Shown: positions 9,483 through 18,647 of the stretch, piece after piece
How the letters are laid out: each line of letters opens with the position of its first letter
Numbering within the stretch: position 1 is the stretch's first letter
From: Microbispora sp. ZYX-F-249
GTDB lineage: Bacteria; Actinomycetota; Actinomycetes; Streptosporangiales; Streptosporangiaceae
Length of the DNA stretch: 64,000 bases
Direction of reading: 5' to 3'
NCBI RefSeq assembly: GCF_039649665.1
Contig: NZ_JBDJAW010000031.1
Span: forward strand, 26,534 to 90,533
Notes under the pieces: model-generated
Told to the model about the DNA's origin: nothing
Seen by the model: only the letters and a program-made list of their open reading frames with translations
Databases searched by the model: none
Program-made: the position numbers and the translations under genes

Positions 9483-11345
9483 GTGTCCGCCTCGATGGCC
9501 GCCTGGGTGGCCGCCGCGGCGGCGACCGGCCTGTGGCTGCTGCTCCTGCTCGCGCTCGCCGTGGCGACGAGGAACCCGGACGTCGAGCCGGGGCCGGCCA
9601 CCGGGGAGCTCGCCGGGCACTCCCCCGCGGTGGTCGACCTGATCACCGGCAACTGGCGGCTGTGCGACGAGGCGGCCTCGGCCACCCTGCTCGACCTGGC
9701 CGCCAGGGGAGTCGTGGCCGTCGAGGAGATCGGCCCCGAGCTGTCCCTCGTACGGCTGCGCAAGGAGCCGGGCGGCCTGCGGCCGTACGAGCGGCTCGTC
9801 TACGACCACGTCCGCTCGCTGGCGGTCGACGGCGTGGTCGCGACGGGAGCGCTGGCCGAGGGCTCGCGCGACCTCGGCCGGTGGTGGAAGAGCTTCCGCA
9901 GGAAGGTGATCGTCGAAGCGCGGGAGCAGGGCCTGTCCCGGCCGCGCTGGAGCCGGGCGCACGCGCTGCTCCTCGGCGTGGCCGCGAGCGTCCCCGCGGT
10001 GGCCATCGGCATCGCGGTCTCCGTCGACGACAGCCGCGCGAACCACGACGGCGGTCCCGGGGCGGCGATCGTGTCCTTCGCGCTGCTCGTGGCGATGATG
10101 GGCCGGCTGAACGGGGAGCGCGGCACGGCCGAGGGTGCCCGGGCCGCCGCGCACTGGCTCGGCGTCCGCGAGCACCTGCGCGCGACCGGCCGGTTCGCCG
10201 AGCGGCCCGCGGCCTCGGTCACGATCTGGGGCCGCCACCTCGCGTACGCCGCCGCGCTCGGGCTCGCGCCGCGGGCCGTCGGGAGCCTTCCGGTCAGCAC
10301 GCCGGCCGACGACAACCGGGCCTGGTCCGACTACGGCGGGATGTGGCACGTCGTCGACGTCCGCTACCCCTCGCGGCTGCTGTGGGGCAGGCCGCCGGGG
10401 CCGACGATCCTGCGGGGCCTCGCGGCCGGCTGGTTCGCCGGGTTCTTCACCTGGATCCTCCTGGTGGTCGCCGCCGCCTTCGGCGTGTGGCCGGACGGGT
10501 TCGTCCTGCCCGCCGCCCTCGCCGCCGGCCTGGCGGTCGCCGGGCTACCGGTCGTGTACGCGATCACCGATCTCGGTGGTGCGGCGACGGTCGAGGGCCA
10601 GATCGTCCGGCTGCGCCGCTTCTCCGACGGGAGCAAGGGGAACGACACCCCCAAGTGGACGTACTGGTGCGCGATCGACGAGGGGGGCTCCCGCGAGGTC
10701 AGGGCCATGTGCCTGAGCGAGGAGATGTGGCGCCCCCTGCGGGAGGGCGACAAGGTGCGGGCCGTGGCGGGCCGCAGGCTCGGCTGGATCAGGCGGATCG
10801 ACGTGACGGAGGACTCGCGTATGCGGGACGCCCCCTCCTACGGCGACACCGGCGAGCACCTGGTGGACGCGCCGGAGAACCTGGGCGAGGTCCGGATACT
10901 GCCCGATCCCCTGGCCCGCGCGACGACGGCGGACGGCGTACGCCCTGCCGACCTCACCCCTGCCGACCTCGTCACTCCCGCCGATCTCAAGCGCGCTCTC
11001 GGGATCGACGTCGGGGCCCCCGTGGCGTGCGACGGCCCTCCCGCGCCGTCCTGGCTCCGCATCGACTCCTGCCGGTACGAGACCGGCACCGGCGTGACGG
11101 TGGACGTCCATGCCGCCACCGGCCTGCGCTCCCGCTACCTCATGGTGGTCGGGCACACGCTGACCCGGGTTCAGGGCCGGCCGGTCGAGGGGGTCGGCGA
11201 CGGCGCCATGCTCTACCCGGGCCTGGTGTCGGCGGCCACCCGCCGGGGCACGTTCGCGATCACCGTGTCGTCCCCGCAGGGCCCGCCGCCGCCCGGCCCG
11301 CTGATCGACCTCGCCCGTACGGCCGCCGCCCGCCTGGGTCAGTAA
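9483..11345 (+). CDS. DUF2207-like membrane protein fused to a DUF3558-like domain
   Basis: 620 aa with a GTG start 2 nt after lemA. The start is hydrophobic (about 5-27). The central part resembles the cytoplasmic region of DUF2207/YciQ proteins that pair with LemA: LITGNWRLCDEAASATLLDLAARGVV near 53-78, and later TM pairs near 160-200 and 315-360. An OB-like stretch follows (about 375-430). The last ~170 residues (TPADLKRALGIDVG, SCRYETGTGVTVDV, GVGDGAM) look like the DUF3558 domain normally found as a lipoprotein. Such a fusion is unusual. The function is unknown; an envelope role is inferred from LemA pairing. Confidence 0.75.
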   Translation: MSASMAAWVAAAAATGLWLLLLLALAVATRNPDVEPGPATGELAGHSPAVVDLITGNWRLCDEAASATLLDLAARGVVAVEEIGPELSLVRLRKEPGGLRPYERLVYDHVRSLAVDGVVATGALAEGSRDLGRWWKSFRRKVIVEAREQGLSRPRWSRAHALLLGVAASVPAVAIGIAVSVDDSRANHDGGPGAAIVSFALLVAMMGRLNGERGTAEGARAAAHWLGVREHLRATGRFAERPAASVTIWGRHLAYAAALGLAPRAVGSLPVSTPADDNRAWSDYGGMWHVVDVRYPSRLLWGRPPGPTILRGLAAGWFAGFFTWILLVVAAAFGVWPDGFVLPAALAAGLAVAGLPVVYAITDLGGAATVEGQIVRLRRFSDGSKGNDTPKWTYWCAIDEGGSREVRAMCLSEEMWRPLREGDKVRAVAGRRLGWIRRIDVTEDSRMRDAPSYGDTGEHLVDAPENLGEVRILPDPLARATTADGVRPADLTPADLVTPADLKRALGIDVGAPVACDGPPAPSWLRIDSCRYETGTGVTVDVHAATGLRSRYLMVVGHTLTRVQGRPVEGVGDGAMLYPGLVSAATRRGTFAITVSSPQGPPPPGPLIDLARTAAARLGQ

Positions 11346-11354
11346 GGTCGTCGG

Positions 11355-12323
11355 GTGCACTCAGCCCGAGACCTGTTGATCGCCCTGGCTCGCAGGCACT
11401 CGTTCGGCGACGTCGGCGCGCTGGCGCCCGACGTGCTCGGAGAGGGCGCGCGGGCGGCCCTGGTGACGTCGGTCTGTGAGTTCGGCCAGCGGCTACTCAC
11501 CCTCGACGCGGAGGACTTCGCCACCGAGATCGACGCCCAGACGGTGCCCGCCGGCCTGCGCAGGCGCGCCCGCGCGTGCCACATGCCGCAGACGCCGAGG
11601 GAGCAGCCGCGCGGCGCGCTCGACTCGCTGCGACCGGCCTACGCGCTGCTCCTGGAGGTGATCGAGTCCCGCTGGCGGCGGCGCGAGCTGAGCGCGATGA
11701 TCGCGGCCGTCCACATCTGCAGCGAGTATCTGCCCCTGCTCGCCTTCGAGCCCGCGCTCGGCCACGCGGGCGACCCGGTCCGCTGGCCCGAGGGCCTGCG
11801 CGCCCCCGGCAGCCGGTTCGGCACCATGCCGGTCAGGGAGTGCGACCACACCAGGGCCGAGCGGTCGGCGGCCGAGCGGACGCTGCGCGTGGCCGTGGAG
11901 CCGCCGCCGGGCTGGCGGGCCTACTTCGACCGGCAGCACAGCCAGGTGGCGGGGGCCCTGGCCACCTGCGCCGGCCGGTGCCGCACCCCCTGCGAGGCAC
12001 TCGCGTGGGTGCCGGACCTCGACGACCTGTCCGCCCGCTGCCGGATCGCGCTGGCGTTCGCCGAGACCCCGCTCGTACGGCTGCGCCACGCGGCCCCGGT
12101 GGGCCACGGCTTCGGCGTGCCGTCGCCGGAGGAGGTGCTGGAGGCGTGGGAGCGCAGCCGCGCCGCGCTGGCCAAGCACGACGCGGCCCGCGAGGTCACC
12201 GAGGACGACGACTTCCCGCTGCCGGGCCTGCCCGCCCTGTTCTCCGCCGTGGCGGCGGCGCCGGTGCGGCCGGCCACGCTGCTCGCCGACGTCGCCGCCC
12301 ACGTGGTGGAACTGCTCGGGTAG
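11355..12323 (+). CDS. Hypothetical actinobacterial protein
   Basis: 322 aa with GTG start 9 nt after the DUF2207-like gene, so probably the third gene of that operon. It is soluble and mostly helical, with no signal peptide or membrane segment. There is a Cys cluster CAGRCRTPCEAL near 210 and a conserved-looking ECDHTRAER stretch near 163. I do not recognise the family. The Cys cluster might bind metal (inference). The gene is convergent with the amidase, with 3 nt between the stops. Confidence 0.75.
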   Translation: MHSARDLLIALARRHSFGDVGALAPDVLGEGARAALVTSVCEFGQRLLTLDAEDFATEIDAQTVPAGLRRRARACHMPQTPREQPRGALDSLRPAYALLLEVIESRWRRRELSAMIAAVHICSEYLPLLAFEPALGHAGDPVRWPEGLRAPGSRFGTMPVRECDHTRAERSAAERTLRVAVEPPPGWRAYFDRQHSQVAGALATCAGRCRTPCEALAWVPDLDDLSARCRIALAFAETPLVRLRHAAPVGHGFGVPSPEEVLEAWERSRAALAKHDAAREVTEDDDFPLPGLPALFSAVAAAPVRPATLLADVAAHVVELLG

Positions 12324-12326
12324 CCG

Positions 12327-13754
12327 TTACCAGACCGGCGGCCTGCGGTCGCCCCAGAAGCCGCCGACCGACGCCTCCACCTGGGACGACAGCGAGATGA
12401 GCGTCCCCTCGTCGCCGTACCTGCCCGCCAGCATGACGCCGATCGGCAGGCCCTCGGGCGTCCAGTGGAGCGGGAGGTTCACCGCGGGCTGCCCGCTCAC
12501 GTTGTAGATGGCCGCGAAGGGCGCGAAGCGCATCATCCGCTCGAACGTCTCCTCGGGCGAGTCGACGTCCTCGAACCAGCCCACCGGCACGGGCGGCTGG
12601 GTGACGGTCGGCGAGAGCACCGCGTCGTAGGTGTCGGTCACCAGCAGCGCGAACCGCGTGGCGAGCTGGAGCGTCCCCTGGGCCTGGAGGAACTCGGGAG
12701 CCGAGACGGCGCGGCCGCGCTCGCGCAGCCACGCGGTGAGCGGGCGCAGCTTCGGCTCCAGTTCCTCGGCGACCGGGTGCATGCAGGAGAAGGCGAACCA
12801 CATCTTGACGAACTCGGGCACCACGTCCGGCCCGAACGGCGGGGCGATCTCCTCCACCTCGTGGCCGAGCGACTCCAGCGTCGCCGAGGCGCTCTCGTAC
12901 GCCGCGAGGACCTCGGGGTGGACCTCCGCGCCGGGCACGGCGGGCGTGGCGAACCGGGCGATCCGCAGCCGGCCCGGCTCGCGTCCCACGTACGCCGAGA
13001 ACGACCCGAGCGCGGGCGGCGGGGCGTGGTAGAGGTCCCCGGGGTTGTTGTGCGCCATGACGTCCAGCAGCGCCGCGGCGTCGGCCACGTCGCGGGCCAG
13101 CGGCCCGTTGGTCGACAGCCCCGCGAGGTCGGGCACGATGGGCGCCGCGGAGATGCGGCCGCGGCTGGGCTTGATGCCGTACAGGCCGCAGACGGAGGAG
13201 GGGATGCGGATCGAGCCGGCGCCGTCGCTGCCCTGCGCCACGGGCGCGAGTCCGGCCGCGACCGCGGCTCCCGCTCCCCCGCTCGACCCTCCGGCCGACC
13301 GCGTGGTGTCCCACGGGGTGCGGGCCGGCTCGCCCAGGTAGGTCTCCGTGTAGCAGGGCATGCCGAACTCGGGGGTGCTGGTCTTGCCCAGCATGATCGT
13401 GCCCGCGTCCCGCAGGCGCTCGACCACGCTGTCGTCCGCGGGCGCGACGAACCCCTCGTACGTGGCCGAGCCGAAGTAGACCGGGACATCCTTGACGAAG
13501 TTGAGGTCCTTGATCGGAACGGGTACGCCCAGCAGCGGGGGAAGGTCCTCGGCGCCGCCCGCGGCGATCCGGGCCTCCTGCTCGCGCGCCTGGCCGAGGG
13601 CCCGCTCGGCGGTCACCGTGACGAACGCCCCCAGGCCGGGGTCGAGCCGCTCGATGCGCTCCAGGTAGTGCTCGGTGATTTCCACGGGGGAAAGTTCCCC
13701 CGTACGTACGGCTGCCGCCTGCTCGAGGGCGGTAAGATCGTGAATGTGCGCCAC
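12327..13754 (-). CDS. Amidase (amidase signature family)
   Basis: 475 aa from GTG 13754 (VAHIHDLTALEQAAAVR). The frame stays open upstream to 13817, but the extra residues are not amidase-like. The Ser-cisSer-Lys triad is visible: VPIKDLNFVKD (Lys), GSDGAGSIRIPSS (cis-Ser) and RSAGGSSGG (catalytic Ser region). Amidase-signature enzymes hydrolyse amide bonds; the substrate is not predictable, and it is not part of a gatCAB operon here. Just upstream of the start is a TACCGAACGGTA inverted repeat that may control it. Confidence 0.9.
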   Translation of the reverse strand: MAHIHDLTALEQAAAVRTGELSPVEITEHYLERIERLDPGLGAFVTVTAERALGQAREQEARIAAGGAEDLPPLLGVPVPIKDLNFVKDVPVYFGSATYEGFVAPADDSVVERLRDAGTIMLGKTSTPEFGMPCYTETYLGEPARTPWDTTRSAGGSSGGAGAAVAAGLAPVAQGSDGAGSIRIPSSVCGLYGIKPSRGRISAAPIVPDLAGLSTNGPLARDVADAAALLDVMAHNNPGDLYHAPPPALGSFSAYVGREPGRLRIARFATPAVPGAEVHPEVLAAYESASATLESLGHEVEEIAPPFGPDVVPEFVKMWFAFSCMHPVAEELEPKLRPLTAWLRERGRAVSAPEFLQAQGTLQLATRFALLVTDTYDAVLSPTVTQPPVPVGWFEDVDSPEETFERMMRFAPFAAIYNVSGQPAVNLPLHWTPEGLPIGVMLAGRYGDEGTLISLSSQVEASVGGFWGDRRPPVW

Positions 13755-13756
13755 GC

Positions 13757-13768
13757 TACCGAACGGTA
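13757..13768. promoter_or_regulatory. TACCGAACGGTA inverted repeat at the amidase start
   Basis: TACCG-AA-CGGTA, extended by one base on each side (CTACCG..CGGTAG). It lies 3 nt upstream of the amidase GTG. TetR-family regulators bind short palindromes of this kind. The same TACCGNNCGGTA pattern occurs ahead of glbO at 32686. Functional role inferred. Confidence 0.4.
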
Positions 13769-13889
13769 GGCCTCCGGGCCGCGGATATCTAGAGAAGATA
13801 CCCGCACTTCCGCGCAACGAATCGGCTCAAGCAGGCCACAAAAGTATGAACCATCCAACACTAGGCAAGCCGCTGACGGCTCAACTACC

Positions 13890-14729
13890 GTGAGTGATGT
13901 GGATACCGGTCTAGCGCCAGAAGACGGTCACGATACGTCACCCATCTGGGTCGGTGACCAAACGTCGGAGCAGGCGGAACGCCCTCCGGCGCCACCCGAG
14001 GCGCCGGCGTCCCCCACATACGCTCCGGTCCAGCGCACGTCGCTGAGCAGCCTGTGGCAGGACACGCGATACCGCCATCTGCGCCGCCGTGCCCTGATCG
14101 CGGTCGCGGCGGGCGTGGTGTTCGCCGTGCTGTTCGGCAGCTGGCGGCTCGGGCTCACCGCGGCCATCCTCGCGTGTGTCGCCGACGCCGTCTACCGGGC
14201 GAGAACCGTCTCCACCATCCCCGCCTGGCGGCGCGCCTCAGCGGCCGAGCGCCAGACGGAGGCCCAGCTCAAGAAGCTGGAGCGGAACGGCTACAAGACG
14301 CTGCACGCCCGGGCCATCCCCGGCAGCGAGGCGCAGATCGACCACCTGGTGGTCGGGCCCACCGGCGTGTACGCGGTGGACTCGGAGAAGTGGGACAAAC
14401 GCCTGCCCGTACGTGTCCAGTCGCACCGCAAGCTCTTCCACGGCCCGTTCAACCAGAAGCCGCGGCTCGACGAGGCCCGGTGGGAGGCCGCGCAGGCCAG
14501 CGACCTGATCAGCAAGGCGCTCGGCCGGGAGATCACCGTGGTGCCGTCCCTGGCCATCTACGGCCCGCCGATCCCCTGGCGCATCCTCAACATCCGCGAG
14601 GTCGACGTCTTCTCCGGCGGGCTCGTACGCAAGTGGATCACCAAGCGGGAGAGATCGCTCACCACGGCCGAGATCAAGGCGATCTACCTGGCCGCCGAGC
14701 GCGTGCTGCCCGCGCGGTATCCCGAGTAG
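13890..14729 (+). CDS. NERD-domain protein
   Basis: 279 aa from GTG 13890. A ~45-residue Pro-rich N-terminus precedes two hydrophobic segments (about 68-100). Then comes a NERD (nuclease-related) domain: GYKTLHARAIPG, IDHLVVGPTGVYAVDSEKW, and QASDLISKALG. The acidic residues in IDHLVV and VDSEKW correspond to the nuclease-fold core. NERD proteins are thought to be DNA-processing or membrane-associated enzymes, but the role is unproven. The gene stands alone between the amidase (divergent) and ilvD. Confidence 0.85.
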   Translation: MSDVDTGLAPEDGHDTSPIWVGDQTSEQAERPPAPPEAPASPTYAPVQRTSLSSLWQDTRYRHLRRRALIAVAAGVVFAVLFGSWRLGLTAAILACVADAVYRARTVSTIPAWRRASAAERQTEAQLKKLERNGYKTLHARAIPGSEAQIDHLVVGPTGVYAVDSEKWDKRLPVRVQSHRKLFHGPFNQKPRLDEARWEAAQASDLISKALGREITVVPSLAIYGPPIPWRILNIREVDVFSGGLVRKWITKRERSLTTAEIKAIYLAAERVLPARYPE

Positions 14730-14820
14730 ACACGTCCCGAGTCGTGGACAGCAGGTCTCGGCAGCCGGGCACTGGCCGTACCATTTGAAGACTCAGTAGT
14801 CTCCGGATGGGGGTCCCTCG

Positions 14821-16659
14821 ATGCCCGCTCTCAGGTCCCGCACTGTCACCCACGGCAGGAACATGGCCGGCGCACGTGCGCTGCTTCGGGCCACGGGCGT
14901 AGCGGGCAGCGACCTCGGCAAGCCGATCGTCGCGATCGCCAACAGCTTCACCCAGTTCGTGCCCGGCCACGTGCACCTGCGCGAGGTCGCCGAGGTGGTG
15001 GCCGGCGCGGTCAGCGAGGCGGGAGCCGTCCCGCGCGAGTTCAACACGATCGCCGTGGACGACGGCATCGCGATGGGCCACGGCGGCATGCTCTACTCGC
15101 TGCCGTCCCGCGAGCTGATCGCCGACGCGGTCGAGTACATGGTCAACGCCCACTGCGCCGACGCGCTGGTCTGCGTGTCCAACTGCGACAAGATCACGCC
15201 GGGGATGCTGCTCGCCGCCTTCCGGCTCAACATCCCCACGATATTCGTGTCGGGCGGCCCGATGGAGGCCGGCAAGATCCCCGGCCGCAAGCTCGACCTG
15301 ATCGACCCGATGATCGCCTCCGCCGACGCGAGCGTGTCGGACGCCGACCTCCTGGCGATGGAGGAGAACGCCTGCCCGACCTGCGGGTCCTGCAGCGGCA
15401 TGTTCACCGCCAACTCCATGAACTGCCTCGCCGAGGCGATCGGCCTGGCCCTGCCCGGCAACGGCACCACGCTGGCGACCCACAAGGCCCGCAAGGCCCT
15501 GTTCGAGGACGCGGGACGGCAGATCGTCGGCCTCGCCCGGCGCTACTACGAGGAGGACGACGAGTCGGTCCTGCCGCGGAACATCGCCACCCGCGAGGCG
15601 TTCGAGAACGCGATGGCGCTCGACGTCGCCATGGGCGGTTCGACCAACACGATCCTCCACATCCTGGCCGCCGCGCGCGAGGCGGGCGTCGACTTCGGGC
15701 TCAAGGAGATCAACGAGATCTCGCTCCGAGTGCCGTGCCTGTGCAAGGTCGCCCCGGCGACCATGAAGTACCACGTCGAGGACGTGCACCGGGCGGGCGG
15801 CATCCCCGGCATCCTCGGCGAGCTGGACCGGGCCGGTCTGCTCCACCGCGACCTGCCGACCGTCCACTCCGCGTCCATCGCCGAATACATCGCCAAGTGG
15901 GACCCCAAGTCGCCCGAGGTCACCGACGAGGCCGTGGAGCTGTGGCACGCGGCGCCCGGCAACGTGCGGACGGTCAAGGCCTACTCGCAGGACGCCCGCT
16001 GGGAGTCGCTCGACCTCGACCGCGCCGAGGGCTGCATCCGCGACCTCGACCACGCCTACACGAAGGACGGCGGCCTCGCCGTGCTGTACGGGAACATCGC
16101 CCTGGACGGCTGCGTGGTCAAGACGGCCGGCGTGGACGAGTCGATCTGGCGGTTCTCCGGCCCGGCGGTCGTGTTCGAGTCGCAGGAGGAGGCCTCCGAC
16201 GGCATCCTCGGCGGCAAGGTCAAGGCCGGTGACGTGGTCGTCATCCGCTACGAGGGCCCCAAGGGCGGCCCGGGCATGCAGGAGATGCTCTACCCGACGA
16301 GCTTCCTCAAGGGCAAGGGCCTGGGCAAGGCGTGCGCGCTCATCACCGACGGCCGCTTCTCCGGCGGCACGTCGGGCCTGTCCATCGGCCACGCCTCCCC
16401 CGAGGCCGCCGAGGGCGGCACGATGGCCCTGATCGAGGACGGCGACATCATCGAGATCGACATCCCGGGCCGCTCGATCGAGCTCAAGGTGGCCGAGGAC
16501 GTGCTGGCCGCCCGCCGCGAACGGCTGCTGGCCGACCTCGGCGGCTACCGCCCGCGCGACCGGCACCGCCCGGTGTCGGCCGCCCTGCAGGCGTACGCCG
16601 CGCTGACCACCTCGGCCTCGACCGGCGCCTCGCGGGACCTGTCCCAGCTTTCGCGTTGA
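14821..16659 (+). CDS. ilvD: Dihydroxy-acid dehydratase
   Basis: 612 aa, full length. It performs the third common step of branched-chain amino-acid biosynthesis, dehydrating 2,3-dihydroxy-acids to 2-oxo acids, and uses an Fe-S cluster. CDKITPGM (122-129) and [14 protein letters not shown] (about 182-195) carry cluster Cys residues; GRFSGG near 520 is the C-terminal signature. Other ilv genes are not adjacent. It is followed at once by a strong hairpin terminator. Confidence 0.97.
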   Translation: MPALRSRTVTHGRNMAGARALLRATGVAGSDLGKPIVAIANSFTQFVPGHVHLREVAEVVAGAVSEAGAVPREFNTIAVDDGIAMGHGGMLYSLPSRELIADAVEYMVNAHCADALVCVSNCDKITPGMLLAAFRLNIPTIFVSGGPMEAGKIPGRKLDLIDPMIASADASVSDADLLAMEENACPTCGSCSGMFTANSMNCLAEAIGLALPGNGTTLATHKARKALFEDAGRQIVGLARRYYEEDDESVLPRNIATREAFENAMALDVAMGGSTNTILHILAAAREAGVDFGLKEINEISLRVPCLCKVAPATMKYHVEDVHRAGGIPGILGELDRAGLLHRDLPTVHSASIAEYIAKWDPKSPEVTDEAVELWHAAPGNVRTVKAYSQDARWESLDLDRAEGCIRDLDHAYTKDGGLAVLYGNIALDGCVVKTAGVDESIWRFSGPAVVFESQEEASDGILGGKVKAGDVVVIRYEGPKGGPGMQEMLYPTSFLKGKGLGKACALITDGRFSGGTSGLSIGHASPEAAEGGTMALIEDGDIIEIDIPGRSIELKVAEDVLAARRERLLADLGGYRPRDRHRPVSAALQAYAALTTSASTGASRDLSQLSR

Positions 16660-16665
16660 CCGGAC

Positions 16666-16707
16666 CGTGACGGCTGCCGCCCCCATCCCGGGGCGGCAGC
16701 CGTCACG
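16666..16707. terminator. Strong rho-independent-like terminator after ilvD
   Basis: Perfect 18-bp inverted repeat (CGTGACGGCTGCCGCCCC and its complement) with a 6-nt CATCCC loop, 6 nt after the ilvD stop. It serves the convergent ilvD and proline iminopeptidase genes. There is no T tract, as is usual in high-GC actinobacteria. Confidence 0.85.
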
Positions 16708-16736
16708 CGTTCGCCCTCGGGGATGCGCGGCGCGGG

Positions 16737-17699
16737 TCACCGTCCGTCCGCGACGCCGGCGAAGCCGTCCAGCGCCCCCCGGATCTCCCGGCTCATGGCG
16801 TCGCTGCCGGTGTGGCCCGCGTCGTCCACGACGACCAGGCGCGCGTCCGGCCACGCCCGGGCGAGCTGCCAGGCGGTCTCCAGCGGTGCGCCCAGGTCGA
16901 GGCGGCCGTGGACGAGCACTCCGGGGATCGCCGCCAGCCTGTACGCGTCGCGGAGCAGCACGCCCTCCTCCAGCCATGCGGCGTTCGAGAAGTAGTGCGT
17001 GCAGATGCGGACGAAGGCCTCCAGCGCCGGGGTAGGCCGGTCGCTGTAGGCGTCCGGCTTGCCGTTGACCTCGTGCGAGATCACCGCGTCCTCCCACGCC
17101 GTCCAGTGCCGAACCGCCCTGGCCCGTACGCCGGGGTCGGGGTCGGACATCAGCCGCGCGTAGGCGGCGACCAGGTCGCCGTCGCGGCACTCCCCGGGGA
17201 CTCCGGAGCGGAAGCGCTGCCACTGCTCCGGGAGGAACCGGCGGACTCCCCGGTAGAGCCAGTCGATCTCGGAACGGCGAGTCATCGTGACGCCCGCGAT
17301 GACGATTTCCGACACCCGCTCGGGGTGGGCTTCGGCGTAGGCGAGGATGAGCGTGGATCCCCAGGACCCCCCGCGGAGCAGCCACCGCTCCACCCCGAGA
17401 CGCTCACGCAGCCGTTCCATGTCCGCGACCAGGTGGTGGGTGGTGTTGGTCGTCAGGTCGGCCGCCGGGTCGCTCGCGTGGGGCAGGCTCCGGCCGCAGT
17501 TGCGCTGGTCGAAAAGGATGATGCGGTAGCGTGCGGGGTCGAAGGCCCGGCGCCGGCCCGGTGCGCAGCCCGAGCCGGGACCGCCGTGGACGACGAGCGC
17601 GGGCTTGCCCTCGGGGTTCCCGCAGACCTCCCAGTAGACGAGATGGCCGTCGCCGGTGTCCAGATAGCCGTGGTCGTACGGCTCGATGGGGGGATACAC
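16737..17699 (-). CDS. pip: Proline iminopeptidase (alpha/beta hydrolase, S33)
   Basis: 320 aa from GTG 17699 (VYPPIEPYDHGYLD), which matches the family N-terminus and length; the frame continues to 17807 without family similarity. It releases N-terminal Pro from peptides. Motifs: VVHGGPGSGCAPGRRRAFDP (oxyanion hole), DQRNCGRSLPHA, nucleophile elbow GGSWGS, Asp in VHGRLDLGAP, and His in DAGHTGSD. Convergent with ilvD. Confidence 0.92.
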   Translation of the reverse strand: MYPPIEPYDHGYLDTGDGHLVYWEVCGNPEGKPALVVHGGPGSGCAPGRRRAFDPARYRIILFDQRNCGRSLPHASDPAADLTTNTTHHLVADMERLRERLGVERWLLRGGSWGSTLILAYAEAHPERVSEIVIAGVTMTRRSEIDWLYRGVRRFLPEQWQRFRSGVPGECRDGDLVAAYARLMSDPDPGVRARAVRHWTAWEDAVISHEVNGKPDAYSDRPTPALEAFVRICTHYFSNAAWLEEGVLLRDAYRLAAIPGVLVHGRLDLGAPLETAWQLARAWPDARLVVVDDAGHTGSDAMSREIRGALDGFAGVADGR

Positions 17700-17829
17700 G
17701 CCGGAGAAACTACAGCGACCGCCATGGGCGGGGAAGCGTTTTTCCCCGCCGGCGGACGGCTCACCACGGCTCCGGCCGCGCGGCCCGCCGGAGCGGCCCG
17801 CGTTCACGCGCTCGGTGCCCCGGGAGCGA

Positions 17830-18303
17830 TCAGCTGTACGAGACCGACTGCACGCTGCAGTTGGTCATCCACGGGCCGGGATAGACCGGAGCAGTGCTGC
17901 AGCTCCAGGTGGCCGTCACCGTGGTGACGCCCGCGGGGATGCTGATACTGGCGGTCGAGCCCAAGAAGTCGTACTGGTGGCCTTCGCTGCACATGCCGGA
18001 GGCGCCGACGGACGTCGTCCCACTGGGCAGTGTGTGCGTGATCTGCCACGCGTGCGTTGCCGGGACCGCGACCACAGTGCCGGCCCCTCCTGTCCCGTAC
18101 GGCGAGGCGCTGACGCTGGGGCCGATGGGATACCAGTCCCTGGTGTCCCCGAAACTGTTGTAGTTGGAGCAGTCGATCGTCGCCTGTAGCGTGACGGTCG
18201 ACGCCGTGGCGGGGGCGGGTGCGAGCGCCACGCTCAGCACGCCGGTCGTCACGAGCGCCGCACCGAGCGCGAGCACCCTCCTGGCCGAATTCACCGCGAA
18301 CAT
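17830..18303 (-). CDS. Small secreted protein of unknown function
   Basis: 157 aa from ATG 18303, preceded by GGGAGAGGA. It has a clear Sec signal peptide: basic SARR, a hydrophobic stretch, and a probable cleavage after APATAS (about residue 35). The mature part is Ser/Thr/Gly-rich, has four Cys (DCSNY, GMCSEG, WSCSTA, NCSVQS) that could form two disulfides, and looks beta-rich. No family is recognised. An in-frame upstream ATG at 18369 is less likely. Confidence 0.75.
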   Translation of the reverse strand: MFAVNSARRVLALGAALVTTGVLSVALAPAPATASTVTLQATIDCSNYNSFGDTRDWYPIGPSVSASPYGTGGAGTVVAVPATHAWQITHTLPSGTTSVGASGMCSEGHQYDFLGSTASISIPAGVTTVTATWSCSTAPVYPGPWMTNCSVQSVSYS

Positions 18304-18647
18304 CGGATGTCCTCTCCCGTCTCCGACAACAGCCACAGCGAATGCACCACCTCCCCCGGGCGCCGTCAACGACCGGCGTTTTCGGCGGGGCCGGAAGGCG
18401 TGGTCACCCCGGATGCGAAAACCGCACGTCGCCGAAGACCAGAAAGGCGGTACCGGTCAGGCCCGGCCGCCATGACTCGATACGCAGCGGGGATCGGAGA
18501 ATTCGTGCCGGTGGCTCGCCGAAATTCGGCGAATACGGGAATTGATGGGATTTCCGCACAGAGTCGGCTCGGTGAAAGATTCACCCCGCGCGGATGGCCC
18601 GCGGGCGTGAGTGGCACACCCGCGGACCCGTCCACCGAGCGGCGTGT
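18304..18647. other. Intergenic region with a long palindrome
   Basis: 344 nt between two same-strand genes, with no credible CDS. It contains a perfect palindrome at 18516-18532, TCGCCGAAATTCGGCGA (8-bp arms around one base), which could be an operator for the downstream secreted-protein gene or a terminator of the upstream hydrolase. Confidence 0.5.
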
